Shown piece by piece: positions 11,874 through 19,705 of a stretch of DNA of 22,674 nucleotides. The stretch covers positions 1 to 22,674 of the IMG/VR virus record IMGVR_UViG_3300021405_000367. One strand, given 5' to 3'. The DNA comes from a virus. The position numbers were made by a program, and so were the translations under genes. Numbering within the stretch: position 1 is the first letter of the stretch; each line of letters starts with the position of its first letter. The notes beneath the pieces are model-generated. The model was not told the origin of the DNA and searched no databases. It saw only the letters and a list, made by a program, of their open reading frames with translations.

Positions 11874-11969
11874 CCCAAAATTTTGCCAGTTAACCGTTTG
11901 AACCAAGGCACACTGTGACGTGCGGAGTTCCGCCCAAAATTTTGGTATCTGACCGTTGTACCATAGGCC
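11874..11969. repeat. Two direct repeats with CCCAAAATTTTG core
   Basis: Copies at 11874-11909 and 11933-11969 share CCCAAAATTTTG, then an ACCGTT segment at equal distance and a final AGGC. Copy 2 contains the perfect palindrome CCAAAATTTTGG. They lie in the 3' flank of 11993-13447 and 100-220 bases upstream of PL7. Either a protein-binding site pair or a duplicated fragment; the core resembles the CCAAAAT of the operator boxes. Confidence 0.6.
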
Positions 11970-11992
11970 ATGTCCTAGCATAGCATAGGCAG

Positions 11993-13447
11993 TTAGGCTA
12001 GACAGTAGGCTTTGGATGAGCCTGAACCGATCTCCACGAGCCCTAGCAACCCCTTATTGGCCTTAAGTAAGTGTGCCAGCTTCTTAGGCGAATCGAAAGT
12101 GGTAGGCCATATTGAGTCTGGCCCAAAACCAGTAACCTCGTGCGGGTAGCGACTCTTCCAATACACTCCTGCCCACTTACAGACATCCGCGGCCTGAAAC
12201 ACAGCCCTGGGGTTGGCACTCCGCACCGCCGAAACAAAGACCCGACACAACCGTAAGACCTCCTCCTCGTCGTCAACCGACCCTGAGCTACCATCGAACG
12301 CAGCCGTCGTGGTGAGCCCTAAGCCCGCAAGTGCCTCGACCGCGCCGGAATCCTGCAAAGTTGCATCCTCCCCCACAACTGGTGCAACAACCAACTCCTC
12401 GCGAAGCTTCCGAAGCAGCCCTCTAAAGTGTAACCGACCACCAATAACGCCGAGCTCGCGCCGCGACAGTATAAATGCTTGCTCCCAGGGCAACCCGAGA
12501 TATTGCGGCCTCTCACGCAGAAACGCCTCGAGATCCACCTTGGTACGCCCATATGGCACGTGTTCATCGTGCGAATGCATATCCCCTACCAATCTTGGCA
12601 CATTGATAAAAACCCCTCTCTGCTGAGAGACGGTTTGCCGTGCAAACTCAGGGTTGTGCGTCATCATCTCGAGATACTGATAGGCTGCTCGATGGTTGCC
12701 ATCGCTCCGATTGCCGGGCAGGTGCGATATAAAGGAACGTTCGAAGGGAAGCATCATGGGGCGAAGCTGTGCTGGTACTGAGCCCTGATTCGAAGCTGCG
12801 AGCAATATCCTAACCTTATCACGCAACTTATAGGGTATCGAGAGTATATCCTCAGCGATGTACTTGAGCCCAGCTTTCGAACATGCAATCACCACATAGT
12901 CCGAGGTCGTCCCTTCAACCATCTCGCGAACGGGAGAAGTAGTCGGTGGACTACGACGAGCAGCGTTGAGCATCCGCCACCAAACAGTTGTCACGAAAGG
13001 TTCGGCTGTCACGGAGAGCAGAATGTTTTCGGGCATGTTAGTTGTCGCCGAGAAATCGTATGGCACGACCCAGTCATCTATGTCCACGAACCCCATCGCT
13101 CCTGAGACGATCACCACTCTCTGAGGCCGAAAGGCCTCGATTGTCTTCATCAGGGTCTGGAAACCCATACCGCGATAGAGCTCTCGCGCCGTAATTCTAG
13201 GCTCCCGATGTGCGTCTATCAACTTCAGCCACTCGTTAAGAGCTTGCTCCATAGTGAGATGCTTCGGCAAGTCCGAGCAGCGAATGCGGGGACTCTCAGT
13301 CAACGAGCTCGCACACGACGTAATCAAGTCGAACGTCAAGTGTCTAGCCTCGAGCGGTGGCGAGAGCAATTCACCAGTCGCGTGGGCTCGCTCGATAGCT
13401 ACTTGCGCTGCTGCGTCCGACATAGGCATAGGCATCAAACCGTTCAT
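11993..13447 (-). CDS. Uncharacterised 484-aa protein, possible DUF6884/YaaA-like domain
   Basis: Start ATG 13447 is used because GGAGG lies 6 bases upstream; the ATG at 13453 touches the ribosome site. About residues 80-230 contain ARELYRG, then RVVIVSGAMGFVDIDD, a VVPYDFS segment, VWWRMLN and DYVVIACSK. These are pattern-wise like DUF6884/YaaA-related proteins, which carry a small-molecule or nucleobase-related fold. This is recognition by motif order only. A low-complexity linker (about 380-395) leads to a C-terminal, possibly winged-helix domain (VFQAADVCKWAGVYWKS onward). It is a monocistronic unit diverging from the terminase operon and sharing operator-like repeats with it. It could be a base-modification, host-takeover or regulatory protein. 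Confidence 0.8.
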   Translation of the reverse strand: MNGLMPMPMSDAAAQVAIERAHATGELLSPPLEARHLTFDLITSCASSLTESPRIRCSDLPKHLTMEQALNEWLKLIDAHREPRITARELYRGMGFQTLMKTIEAFRPQRVVIVSGAMGFVDIDDWVVPYDFSATTNMPENILLSVTAEPFVTTVWWRMLNAARRSPPTTSPVREMVEGTTSDYVVIACSKAGLKYIAEDILSIPYKLRDKVRILLAASNQGSVPAQLRPMMLPFERSFISHLPGNRSDGNHRAAYQYLEMMTHNPEFARQTVSQQRGVFINVPRLVGDMHSHDEHVPYGRTKVDLEAFLRERPQYLGLPWEQAFILSRRELGVIGGRLHFRGLLRKLREELVVAPVVGEDATLQDSGAVEALAGLGLTTTAAFDGSSGSVDDEEEVLRLCRVFVSAVRSANPRAVFQAADVCKWAGVYWKSRYPHEVTGFGPDSIWPTTFDSPKKLAHLLKANKGLLGLVEIGSGSSKAYCLA

Positions 13448-13474
13448 AATCATCCTCCAACGATCGTATTTCTG

Positions 13475-13503
13475 ATTTTACATCAAACATTATGATAAAT
13501 CAA
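13475..13503 (-). promoter_or_regulatory. Leftward promoter PL8 for the 484-aa gene
   Basis: Minus strand TTGATT (13503-13498), 17-bp spacer, TAAAAT (13480-13475). TTTGACCAGAA (13523-13513) followed by a degenerate second box TTTAACATATT lies directly upstream, mirroring the boxes of PR. Confidence 0.6.
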
Positions 13504-13545
13504 TATGTTAAATTCTGGTCAAATGAAGGGCGCCAGTTCATGCTC

Positions 13546-13567
13546 TTTGACCAAAATTTGACCAAAA
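13546..13567 (+). repeat. Tandem operator boxes upstream of PR
   Basis: Two exact copies of TTTGACCAAAA at 13546-13556 and 13557-13567, 8 bases before the -35 of PR. The same pair, slightly varied, precedes PL9 and PL10. The 11-bp period places both boxes on one helix face. Confidence 0.75.
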
Positions 13568-13575
13568 TAATTGTG

Positions 13576-13604
13576 TTGACATGCCACAAACAACATACTA
13601 TAAT
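13576..13604 (+). promoter_or_regulatory. Rightward consensus sigma70 promoter PR for packaging genes
   Basis: TTGACA (13576-13581), 17-bp spacer, TATAAT (13599-13604): full consensus. It starts the terminase/portal operon 37 bases before ATG 13641. Such a strong promoter for structural genes probably needs repression; the tandem boxes are the obvious candidate site. Confidence 0.88.
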
Positions 13605-13640
13605 TGGGGGATACAATTCGAATAGGCTAAGCGGACAACC

Positions 13641-14975
13641 ATGAAGCTCCAACCTGCTGACATTGACAAGCTCATAGCCCAAAACCGTCCGAAGCCGACG
13701 AACATCCGGAGCGCGGAAGACTACGTCAGTGAAAACGCCCAAGCGCGTGACGACTTCGTGACGAGTCTCACCTCATTCGAGAGCGCGGCTACGGCCCGCT
13801 ATGGCGAGACCCTCCCCAGAGCCCCACGTAGCTTGGGCACAATCATCCCACCCAGCGGCGCGACACTCCCGCTCTCAGGCGAAACCGAAACTCACCACGA
13901 GACCACAACTGACCCTAGCACGGAAGTCCCTGCTACTGCTGCTGGGTCGCGGGAACTAGGGGTGCCGGCCACCAGCCATGGCAGCCCACCCCCACTAGAA
14001 CTCGAAAGCCTCCTGGACGAAGACTTCGACCCGAATCTGCCTAGGGCCCTCCGCAACATCAAGCTCAACGAGATCGAATCGAGAGCCGATCTCGTCCGCA
14101 ACCTCACGAAAAACCTTCCCCTCAACGAATTCCAACTCCCCCGCTTCATCTACCGAAGCGATCTCCTCGACTGGACGATCTTCGCGCAAACTCCCCCCGA
14201 CTACAAGCTGATGGAGGAGTATCTCGACAACAGCCAGCTCACCCTCAACTACTCCGAAGGGTACCCAACGCTACCCGATGGATCCCCTTTGTGGGGCAAG
14301 TTCGGCTGGGAGACTCAGGATGAATACTCGGCCTTCACCGAATACTGCACCCTTCCGGGGATGCGCTCGTTGGCCAAGCTGACCCAAACCCAAACCCAAG
14401 CTCCTATGACGTTGCTCACGGAGTGGTTCCACGAGCGCTACTGGGGGCTCCGCTCTAAGTGTTTCGACATGATGAGGGCTATTCACGCAGCCAAACAGCG
14501 TGAACAGCGCATTATGGCCTGCGAGGACAACCACTACCTCGTGGCAGAAGGCCTTCTCGCGAAGCTCAAGGGCATCGAGGACGGTGTCGAGTGGGAACAG
14601 CTCAAAGCAGAGCCCGAGAAGTACGTGAAGGTGCTCGAAACCATCATGAAGCTGCAACGCATGGCGCTTGGTCTCACCACCATGGGCCAGCAAGGCGGGA
14701 GCTCGCGCGAACTTAGAGCCGAAACCATCGAGATGTCGATGCGTCGCATCACGAATCCAGAGACATACCAGCTGGAAAGCCCCGACAGAATCAAAGCCAT
14801 TACTCTTCAACAAGGCGTATCGCTCACCAATCCCAACGTGCCTACCGACGGCATCAATGTGCGGAAGCTGCTTAAAGACCCTGCAGCGCTAGCATCCGCG
14901 CAAGAACTCGTCATCCGTATGACGAGAGCCACGGAGATCAGCCATGCAAACCCCAACGATAGCGACGATAGTTGA
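13641..14975 (+). CDS. Putative small terminase subunit-like protein, 444 aa
   Basis: First gene of the packaging operon. Residues 55-130 are Pro/Ser/Thr-rich and probably disordered; about residues 225-315 carry DEYSAFTEYCTLPGMRSLAK, then WFHERYWGLRSKCFDMMRAI and a long basic-acidic helix. This order (W/F..Y..LPG.RS, a weak HTH, W..R...YD-like segment, helix) is seen in small terminase-like DNA-recognition proteins. At 444 aa it is longer than typical small terminases (150-250). Small-terminase identity rests on this pattern and on being upstream of the large terminase. A scaffold-like or regulatory role remains possible. Ribosome site weak (AGCGGA). Confidence 0.6.
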   Translation: MKLQPADIDKLIAQNRPKPTNIRSAEDYVSENAQARDDFVTSLTSFESAATARYGETLPRAPRSLGTIIPPSGATLPLSGETETHHETTTDPSTEVPATAAGSRELGVPATSHGSPPPLELESLLDEDFDPNLPRALRNIKLNEIESRADLVRNLTKNLPLNEFQLPRFIYRSDLLDWTIFAQTPPDYKLMEEYLDNSQLTLNYSEGYPTLPDGSPLWGKFGWETQDEYSAFTEYCTLPGMRSLAKLTQTQTQAPMTLLTEWFHERYWGLRSKCFDMMRAIHAAKQREQRIMACEDNHYLVAEGLLAKLKGIEDGVEWEQLKAEPEKYVKVLETIMKLQRMALGLTTMGQQGGSSRELRAETIEMSMRRITNPETYQLESPDRIKAITLQQGVSLTNPNVPTDGINVRKLLKDPAALASAQELVIRMTRATEISHANPNDSDDS

Positions 14976-15069
14976 CGACATCAACACGGTCCAGGACTTG
15001 TTCTGGCGTGCACTTGGCGCTTTCATGGTCGGCTACATGTTCGTTTGGGTATATCTGCACGTAGGGTAA
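14944..15069 (+). CDS. Small membrane protein, 41 aa, single helix
   Basis: ATG 14944 lies inside the end of the previous gene (32-base overlap), with GGAG 7 bases upstream. Residues 19-40 (LFWRALGAFMVGYMFVWVYL) form one hydrophobic membrane helix after a polar N-terminus with two Asp. First of three consecutive mini membrane proteins between the terminase genes. Possible holin-like, lysis-regulating or superinfection-exclusion role; none can be assigned. Confidence 0.62.
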   Translation: MQTPTIATIVDDINTVQDLFWRALGAFMVGYMFVWVYLHVG

Positions 15070-15098
15070 TAGTGCCCGTGGAGATGGAGAGTGGCAAA

Positions 15099-15278
15099 GT
15101 GAGTACAATCCTTATCGTAGTCTTGATCATCCTCATATTCGGGGGAGGTGGTGGCTACTATGCTAACGGTCGGTGGGGAGGTGCTGGCCTTGGTGGCGTT
15201 CTAGGGCTTGTGCTCGTCGTAGTACTGATAATCTGGCTCCTCGGCGGGGTCGGAGTCGGCCACAGTCTTCGCTACTAG
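15099..15278 (+). CDS. DUF3309-like small membrane protein, 59 aa
   Basis: GTG 15099 is favoured by GGAG 9 bases upstream and because DUF3309 proteins typically start with MSTIL. Alternatives are ATG 15084 and GTG 15072. Two hydrophobic segments (residues about 2-15 and 33-50) surround a Gly-rich loop with GGGGGYYANGRWGG, the usual layout of the DUF3309 family (short proteins, frequent in alphaproteobacteria and their phages, function unknown). Second of the three mini membrane proteins. Confidence 0.7.
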   Translation: MSTILIVVLIILIFGGGGGYYANGRWGGAGLGGVLGLVLVVVLIIWLLGGVGVGHSLRY

Positions 15279-15293
15279 GAGCAGGGGAACGCT

Positions 15294-15467
15294 ATGCCTA
15301 AGGGTTTGCTGTTCTGGATCATCTACGTTGTCTGCCTCGTGCTCTGGTTAGTGGCTGACTTCGGCGGTGTGTTTGGCGGATATGGCCACCTCGCTGGAGG
15401 CGGTATCGTCGACTTCATCCTGATCGGTCTGCTTGGTTGGGGTATCTTTGGGGCTCCTATTCAGTGA
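15294..15467 (+). CDS. Small membrane protein, 57 aa, two helices; holin-like candidate
   Basis: ATG 15294 has AGGGGAA 5-6 bases upstream. Two hydrophobic segments (about residues 4-20 and 38-52) are joined by a Gly-rich loop (FGGVFGGYGHLAGGG). The end WGIFGAPIQ resembles other phage mini membrane proteins found near packaging and lysis genes. Two membrane segments and a short length are compatible with a class II holin, but no endolysin is in the window. Its TGA overlaps the GTG start of the large terminase. Confidence 0.68.
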   Translation: MPKGLLFWIIYVVCLVLWLVADFGGVFGGYGHLAGGGIVDFILIGLLGWGIFGAPIQ

Positions 15468-16987
15468 ACGAAGTCTCAACCCTACCAATCAGCGAACATA
15501 ACGAGGAAGCATTACAGCAGCTTGCGCAGAATTGGCGGCTAACCCCTGCTACTCTGGCGTACAAACTGGCCCAAGGCCGGTGGATCCCAGCAGCTTGGCT
15601 GCTTTATGTCTCCCAGATCATAGCTGCCGCGATTGCCAAGGGTAGCGGGCGCATAATCATCTCGGCACCGCCTCGGCACGGGAAATCCCAGCTGGTTGAC
15701 GTGTATACGCCCATCTGGGTGCTCGAAAACTTCCCTAGACACCAGGTGATTCTCACATCTTACGGCGCGGAGCTCTCGGAAGGCTTCGGGCGTGAGACTC
15801 GAGACACCATCATTGCGAACCAACACATCCTCAATTGCCGTGTCAAGTCCGATGCACGGCAGGTTAACAACTTCCTTATGGAAGGCGGAGGTGGAATGCT
15901 GTCGACAGGCGTCGGTGGTTCCATCACAGGTAGGGGAGCGAACGTCTTACTGGTCGACGATTATGTCAAGGAAATCAAGGAAGCTCTGTCACAAGTCTAC
16001 CGAGACTACATATGGAATTGGTTTACTACCACTGCCTACACCAGACTTGAGCCCGGTGGTACCGTTATCATCATCGCTACTCGTTGGCATAGCGACGATC
16101 TCATCGGACGGATCACTAAAGCTTTTCCTGGCCAATGGACAAATATCATCCTTCCAGCTCTGGCCGAGCAAAACGACCTGCTTGGACGACTCCCAGGCCA
16201 ACCCCTCTTCCCAGAACGGTACCCGCTTTCCGTTCTACTAGAGCGTTTTGAAGTCCTAGGACCCGCATTCTTCCAGGCTCTATACCAACAGCGCCCGCTT
16301 GACGAAGCTCGCAAGATCAGTGACGGCAACTGGCTCAAAATCGTCCAGATTGTGCCTGCTGACCTCAAGCTAATCAGGATGTGGGACCTCGCGACCACGG
16401 AGGACGGTGGTGACTACACTGTTGGAAGCCTGTGTGGCTATCAACCTGTTACTGGCTTTTTCTTCGTCCTTAACATTATCCGAAAGCAGTGCTCTCCGGG
16501 TCAAGCGGAGTCTCTGGTTCTGGATACAGCTATTCAGGATGGCCCTGGTATTCCTATTGGCATTGGTGCTGGTGGCCCTATGGGCAAAGCCCTCGTAGAA
16601 CACTACCAGAGGACTATCCTACCCGAGTTCAAGGTCGAGCCCTTCCCAGAAACCCTGAAGAAGGTGCTACGAGCACAACCCCTTCTGGCGGGAGCCCAAG
16701 CGGGGAAGGTGTTCCTGCTAGAGGCAGCATGGGTCCCAGCGTTCGTGCACGAGTTTGATACCTTCCCTGGCATGTATGACGACCAAGTCGATACAGTAGC
16801 GGCAGCTTACACGAAGCTTACAGGTAAAAAACTCTACTCAGCTACTTGGGGGAGAGAGCCAGCCAACATCACAGGCAAAACCGATGCCATTCGTAAAGGT
16901 AAGCTCCAGCGAGCAGCTCAATTTCAACTTTCCAGACCCGCGGGTGCCACCTGGGGAAGCCGTAACCTCACCCCAACCAACCGATGA
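15464..16987 (+). CDS. terL: Terminase large subunit
   Basis: ATP-driven DNA-packaging motor with headful or site-specific nuclease. Residues numbered from GTG 15464: Walker A SAPPRHGKS (67-75), Walker B VLLVDD (161-166), coupling motif IIATRW (203-208), FQALYQQRP (270-278), then the RNase H-like nuclease domain with MWDLATTEDGGDYT (306-319, acidic D308) and D440/D443 in YDDQVDTVAAA (438-448). Length of 507 aa is normal. The GTG overlaps the preceding TGA (GTGA), so translational coupling is likely; an upstream TTG at 15437 is less plausible. The family call is firm; which packaging mechanism it uses cannot be told. Confidence 0.95.
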   Translation: MNEVSTLPISEHNEEALQQLAQNWRLTPATLAYKLAQGRWIPAAWLLYVSQIIAAAIAKGSGRIIISAPPRHGKSQLVDVYTPIWVLENFPRHQVILTSYGAELSEGFGRETRDTIIANQHILNCRVKSDARQVNNFLMEGGGGMLSTGVGGSITGRGANVLLVDDYVKEIKEALSQVYRDYIWNWFTTTAYTRLEPGGTVIIIATRWHSDDLIGRITKAFPGQWTNIILPALAEQNDLLGRLPGQPLFPERYPLSVLLERFEVLGPAFFQALYQQRPLDEARKISDGNWLKIVQIVPADLKLIRMWDLATTEDGGDYTVGSLCGYQPVTGFFFVLNIIRKQCSPGQAESLVLDTAIQDGPGIPIGIGAGGPMGKALVEHYQRTILPEFKVEPFPETLKKVLRAQPLLAGAQAGKVFLLEAAWVPAFVHEFDTFPGMYDDQVDTVAAAYTKLTGKKLYSATWGREPANITGKTDAIRKGKLQRAAQFQLSRPAGATWGSRNLTPTNR

Positions 16988-17153
16988 CGAGCTAGTCACC
17001 ACAACTGCCACGGCCACCGTTTACAACTTCCGCCCTTGGATCGACTGGCCAAGCTGGAGCAATTCGATCCCTAGAAGAGCATCCGCAGCCAGCTGTACGG
17101 ACGCACACAATCCTAATTGGGGCTACATTCGTAGATCGTACAAGGGGTACTAG
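16884..17153 (+). CDS. Hypothetical small protein, 89 aa or shorter, between terminase and portal
   Basis: The frame overlaps the end of the terminase gene by about 100 bases if started at ATG 16884; a later GTG at 16944 would shorten the overlap. The sequence is Pro/Ser/Thr-rich in its first half and aromatic in its second (VYNFRPWIDWPSWSNSI), ending WGYIRRSYKGY three bases before the portal GTG. Placement between coupled genes supports it; the composition gives no function. It may be a minor head-joining or disordered linker protein. Confidence 0.5.
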   Translation: MPFVKVSSSEQLNFNFPDPRVPPGEAVTSPQPTDDELVTTTATATVYNFRPWIDWPSWSNSIPRRASAASCTDAHNPNWGYIRRSYKGY

Positions 17154-17155
17154 TT

Positions 17156-18709
17156 GTGGGCAACGTAATTAACGCACAAATGCTGTTTAATAGGGTGCGA
17201 ATGTGGATGGCGGGGATCGCGTTTGGCGGTCGCCGCGACCTCTACGAACTCTTCGGTTACGAGCGACTTGTTGACTACCGCAACTTTACTGCGATGTACT
17301 ATCGCAACGGCATCGCGAAAACCGTAGTGGACTTGCCAGTGCGATCGACTTGGGCAGATCCTCCGCAACTTGGGGCCGATAATCCCGAGTTTAACCAGGC
17401 TTGGGCAGATCTGTGCGACACGAGCTCCTTGTGGTCCAACATCATGCGGCTCGACAAGCTTGCTGGGCTTGGACGGTTCGCCGTCATGGTAGTAGGCTTC
17501 GATGACGGTCTTCCGCTGGATCTACCGCTGGAACTGCCAGCAAACTGGACTCAATACCAACCTTTCAACATCCCTGTAGGTTGGCCAGCCTTGGGACCTT
17601 TACAGTCCTGGGAAGCACCAATCAAGCCGAAAGCAGGACGTAAGGTGCTCTACTTGCAGCCCTACCACGAGGCTGCAATCAGCATTTTACAGTGGGAAAC
17701 GGACACGACAAACCCCAGATTCGGACGCCCCCTGATGTACAACATCAATCCAGGGCGCTTCCTCATCGAGGGACTGCAAGCAACCATTGCACCTGGCATG
17801 AATGCGGTGCAGCTCCGTCAACCCTTCAACGTCCACCATTCAAGAGTCGTACACATCGCGGAGAACCTTCTAGAGGATCAGACCTTCGGCTGCTCCAGGA
17901 TGGAGGCTGTATTCAACGACGTCAACGACATGATGAAAGTCTCGGGAGGCTCGGCTGAGCTGTTTTGGACCCTTGCGAACAGGGGGATGCAGGTCAATGT
18001 TGACAAGGAGATGGATCTCTCGCCTGAGGACGCGAAAGAGCTCCAGAGCGAGGTTGAAAACTACCAACACCAGATCCAGAGATTTATCCGAACACGCGGT
18101 GTGGACATTAAGGACCTTGGCTCTGTTGCTAACCATGCTGATCCTATTAATGTGGCTAAAGTTCTGATCATGATGATCTCGGCCGGCACCGGGATTCCAC
18201 AGCAGATGTTCTGGGGTTCCGCTGGCGGCAATGTGGCATCACACCAAGACAGAGCGAACTGGAGCGATCGAGTCTCGGAACGCGTCACTGAGTACGCGGA
18301 GCCCATCGTGCTTAAGCGGTTCCTTGACTGTATGATCAACGCTGGCGTCTGCCCAGCCCCACAGAACTTACAGATCTCGTGGCCAGAGGCTTTCAAGTTG
18401 AGTCCCCTCGAACGCGCTCAGACCTCTGCCCAGATGGCTCGCTCGGCTGTCAATCTCACGAAGGCCAAGATTCAGAGCCTAACAGCTTCGGACGAACAAG
18501 GGAATTCGCTGGATGAGCCTTCGTTGTTCACCGACCACGAGATGCGTAGGATTGTCAGCTTCGGCAAACATCCTCCGGTGTTCGACGATCCAGTACCAAC
18601 AGGTGACACACCACTCACAGGGCAATCACCCGATCCCAAAGTGGATGCCGACACTGGTGGCGTTATTGGCTCCGGCTCCGCTGGGGATGGCTCGCCACCC
18701 AACCAATAA
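17156..18709 (+). CDS. Phage portal protein, DUF1073/Acb1-like N-terminal family
   Basis: GTG 17156 with AAGGGG 8 bases upstream. A 517-residue protein matching the DUF1073 (PF06381) portal family in pattern: YELFGYERLVDYRNFTAMYY and RNGIAKTVVDLPVRSTWADP near the N-terminus, LAGLGRFAVMVVGFDDG (about 101-117), then FWTLANRGMQVNVD, and the conserved GTGIPQQMFWGSAGGNVASH (344-363) with RERV-type helix and SWPEAFKLSPLERAQ. Portals form the dodecameric DNA channel at the head vertex. In databases this family is labelled anti-CBASS Acb1-like N-terminal because of a shared domain; the catalytic Acb1 part is not seen here. A proline/glycine-rich tail follows. Confidence 0.92.
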   Translation: MGNVINAQMLFNRVRMWMAGIAFGGRRDLYELFGYERLVDYRNFTAMYYRNGIAKTVVDLPVRSTWADPPQLGADNPEFNQAWADLCDTSSLWSNIMRLDKLAGLGRFAVMVVGFDDGLPLDLPLELPANWTQYQPFNIPVGWPALGPLQSWEAPIKPKAGRKVLYLQPYHEAAISILQWETDTTNPRFGRPLMYNINPGRFLIEGLQATIAPGMNAVQLRQPFNVHHSRVVHIAENLLEDQTFGCSRMEAVFNDVNDMMKVSGGSAELFWTLANRGMQVNVDKEMDLSPEDAKELQSEVENYQHQIQRFIRTRGVDIKDLGSVANHADPINVAKVLIMMISAGTGIPQQMFWGSAGGNVASHQDRANWSDRVSERVTEYAEPIVLKRFLDCMINAGVCPAPQNLQISWPEAFKLSPLERAQTSAQMARSAVNLTKAKIQSLTASDEQGNSLDEPSLFTDHEMRRIVSFGKHPPVFDDPVPTGDTPLTGQSPDPKVDADTGGVIGSGSAGDGSPPNQ

Positions 18710-18719
18710 AGGGGTTTTG

Positions 18720-19100
18720 ATGCTTATGGCAGAGGAAGAGAAAGTAACACTTCGCGACTACATGGACCGAAGGTTTGAGGACTTCGACAAGGCAGTCCTC
18801 GCTGCGCACAACGCAACAGAACGAGCCCTAGAGAAAGCGGATAAAGCCACTGAGAAGCGCTTCGACGGCGTAAACGAGTTTCGGGCCGTTCTCACAGACC
18901 AGCAGCGGACGTTTCTAACTAGGGCCGAGTTCGAGTCCGAACACGCAAGTCTCATAGCTAGAGTCGACTCTCTAGAGGATTGGCGTGCCTCTGCTTCAGG
19001 GCAAGAGGCTGGCAGCTGGAGGTCGATCGAGCGGCTAATCCTGATTTGTTCCCTCATCGCAGCTGTGGCGATTGTGTTCGTTGAGTGGTTCCGCAAATGA
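18720..19100 (+). CDS. Coiled-coil protein with C-terminal membrane anchor, 126 aa
   Basis: ATG 18720 is chosen by AAAGGGG 6 bases upstream; ATG 18726 is also possible. Residues 1-95 are a highly charged helix (VTLRDYMDRRFEDFDKAVLA; ATERALEKADKATEKRFDGV) and residues about 103-120 form one hydrophobic segment (LILICSLIAAVAIVFVEWF) with a basic end. The layout resembles XhlA-like or holin-accessory phage proteins: soluble coiled coil in the cytoplasm, one anchor. Last gene of the rightward operon; the next gene converges 15 bases away. Confidence 0.75.
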   Translation: MLMAEEEKVTLRDYMDRRFEDFDKAVLAAHNATERALEKADKATEKRFDGVNEFRAVLTDQQRTFLTRAEFESEHASLIARVDSLEDWRASASGQEAGSWRSIERLILICSLIAAVAIVFVEWFRK

Positions 19101-19115
19101 CGTTGCGTCGCCAAA

Positions 19116-19322
19116 CTACCAGATTGTGGTGTCTACACACTGAAACATGCAGGCCTGGGACGCGAGCGGACAAACGTCCCACTGTTTGTCCGACGTCCGC
19201 TGGAACTCGTTAACGTAAGGGAGTACAGCAGCGTCGCATTCGCCACGCGTGAGAGGGCGATCCGGATGAAGGATCACCGGTGGGTCTCCCAGCAACGTCA
19301 TCACCACAAACCAGGTCTTCAC
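19116..19322 (-). CDS. Hypothetical small protein, 68 aa
   Basis: GTG 19322 overlaps the TAG of the upstream gene (TAGTG), so its translation is probably coupled. The N-terminus is MKTWFVVMTLLG, followed by LTRGECDAAVLPYVNEFQ and a Cys-rich C-terminus (four Cys). I recall similar short proteins with a 'VMTLL' start in alphaproteobacterial phages, but this is not verified. The coding sequence contains a 9-bp hairpin CGGACAAAC/GTTTGTCCG (19167-19192), which may end transcription at the convergent border. Confidence 0.66.
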   Translation of the reverse strand: MKTWFVVMTLLGDPPVILHPDRPLTRGECDAAVLPYVNEFQRTSDKQWDVCPLASQACMFQCVDTTIW

Positions 19323-19705
19323 TAAGGTGAAGGTACAGTTTGTGGAATGTTAACGGCGTAAGTTCCAACATCCCCAGCGCCAGTAAGACCATTATCTGGC
19401 GCCATATCAGTAATCATAGTCCCAGGTGCAACACCGTTACCGCTAATAGTTTGACCTATACCAAGAGAGCCAGAATCAGCTTGCGTAACAGTTAATATTG
19501 TACCTTGAATGGTTCCCTGAAACGGAATATTGTTAACACCAGCCTGACTCCAATTCGCATAAGCGTCTGAGTATGGCGGAATTAACCCAGTAGTTGGATC
19601 AGGTGCAGTACTCGCCCACAATGGGATTGTGTACTGCGTCTGTGCCTGTGCCTGGGCTACAGAGCCAATGCCAAGCAAGAGGATTGTAGGGATGGCCCAC
19701 TTCAC
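19322..19705 (-). CDS. Exported beta-rich protein, 127 aa
   Basis: GTG 19705 overlaps the upstream stop (GTGA). Residues 1-21 are a signal peptide (MKWAIPTILLLGIGSVAQAQ), followed by YTIPLWASTAPDPTTG and a beta repeat GTILTVTQADSGSLGIG / GNGVAPGTMITDMAPDNG / GTYAVN. This 'GT-x-LTVT...GVAPGT-x-I' module is common in exported and tail-associated phage proteins. The first part is related to 19702-20061, suggesting duplication. Location outside the cytoplasm is inferred from the signal peptide. Function unknown. Confidence 0.75.
   Translation of the reverse strand: MKWAIPTILLLGIGSVAQAQAQTQYTIPLWASTAPDPTTGLIPPYSDAYANWSQAGVNNIPFQGTIQGTILTVTQADSGSLGIGQTISGNGVAPGTMITDMAPDNGLTGAGDVGTYAVNIPQTVPSP

Noticed and set aside
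11748-11981. Minus-strand frame of 77 aa
   Set aside because: Consists of the CCCAAAATTTTG repeats and AT-rich promoter DNA; no ribosome site.
14271-14813. Minus-strand frame of 180 aa
   Set aside because: Fully antisense to the putative small terminase gene; a shadow of its codon bias.
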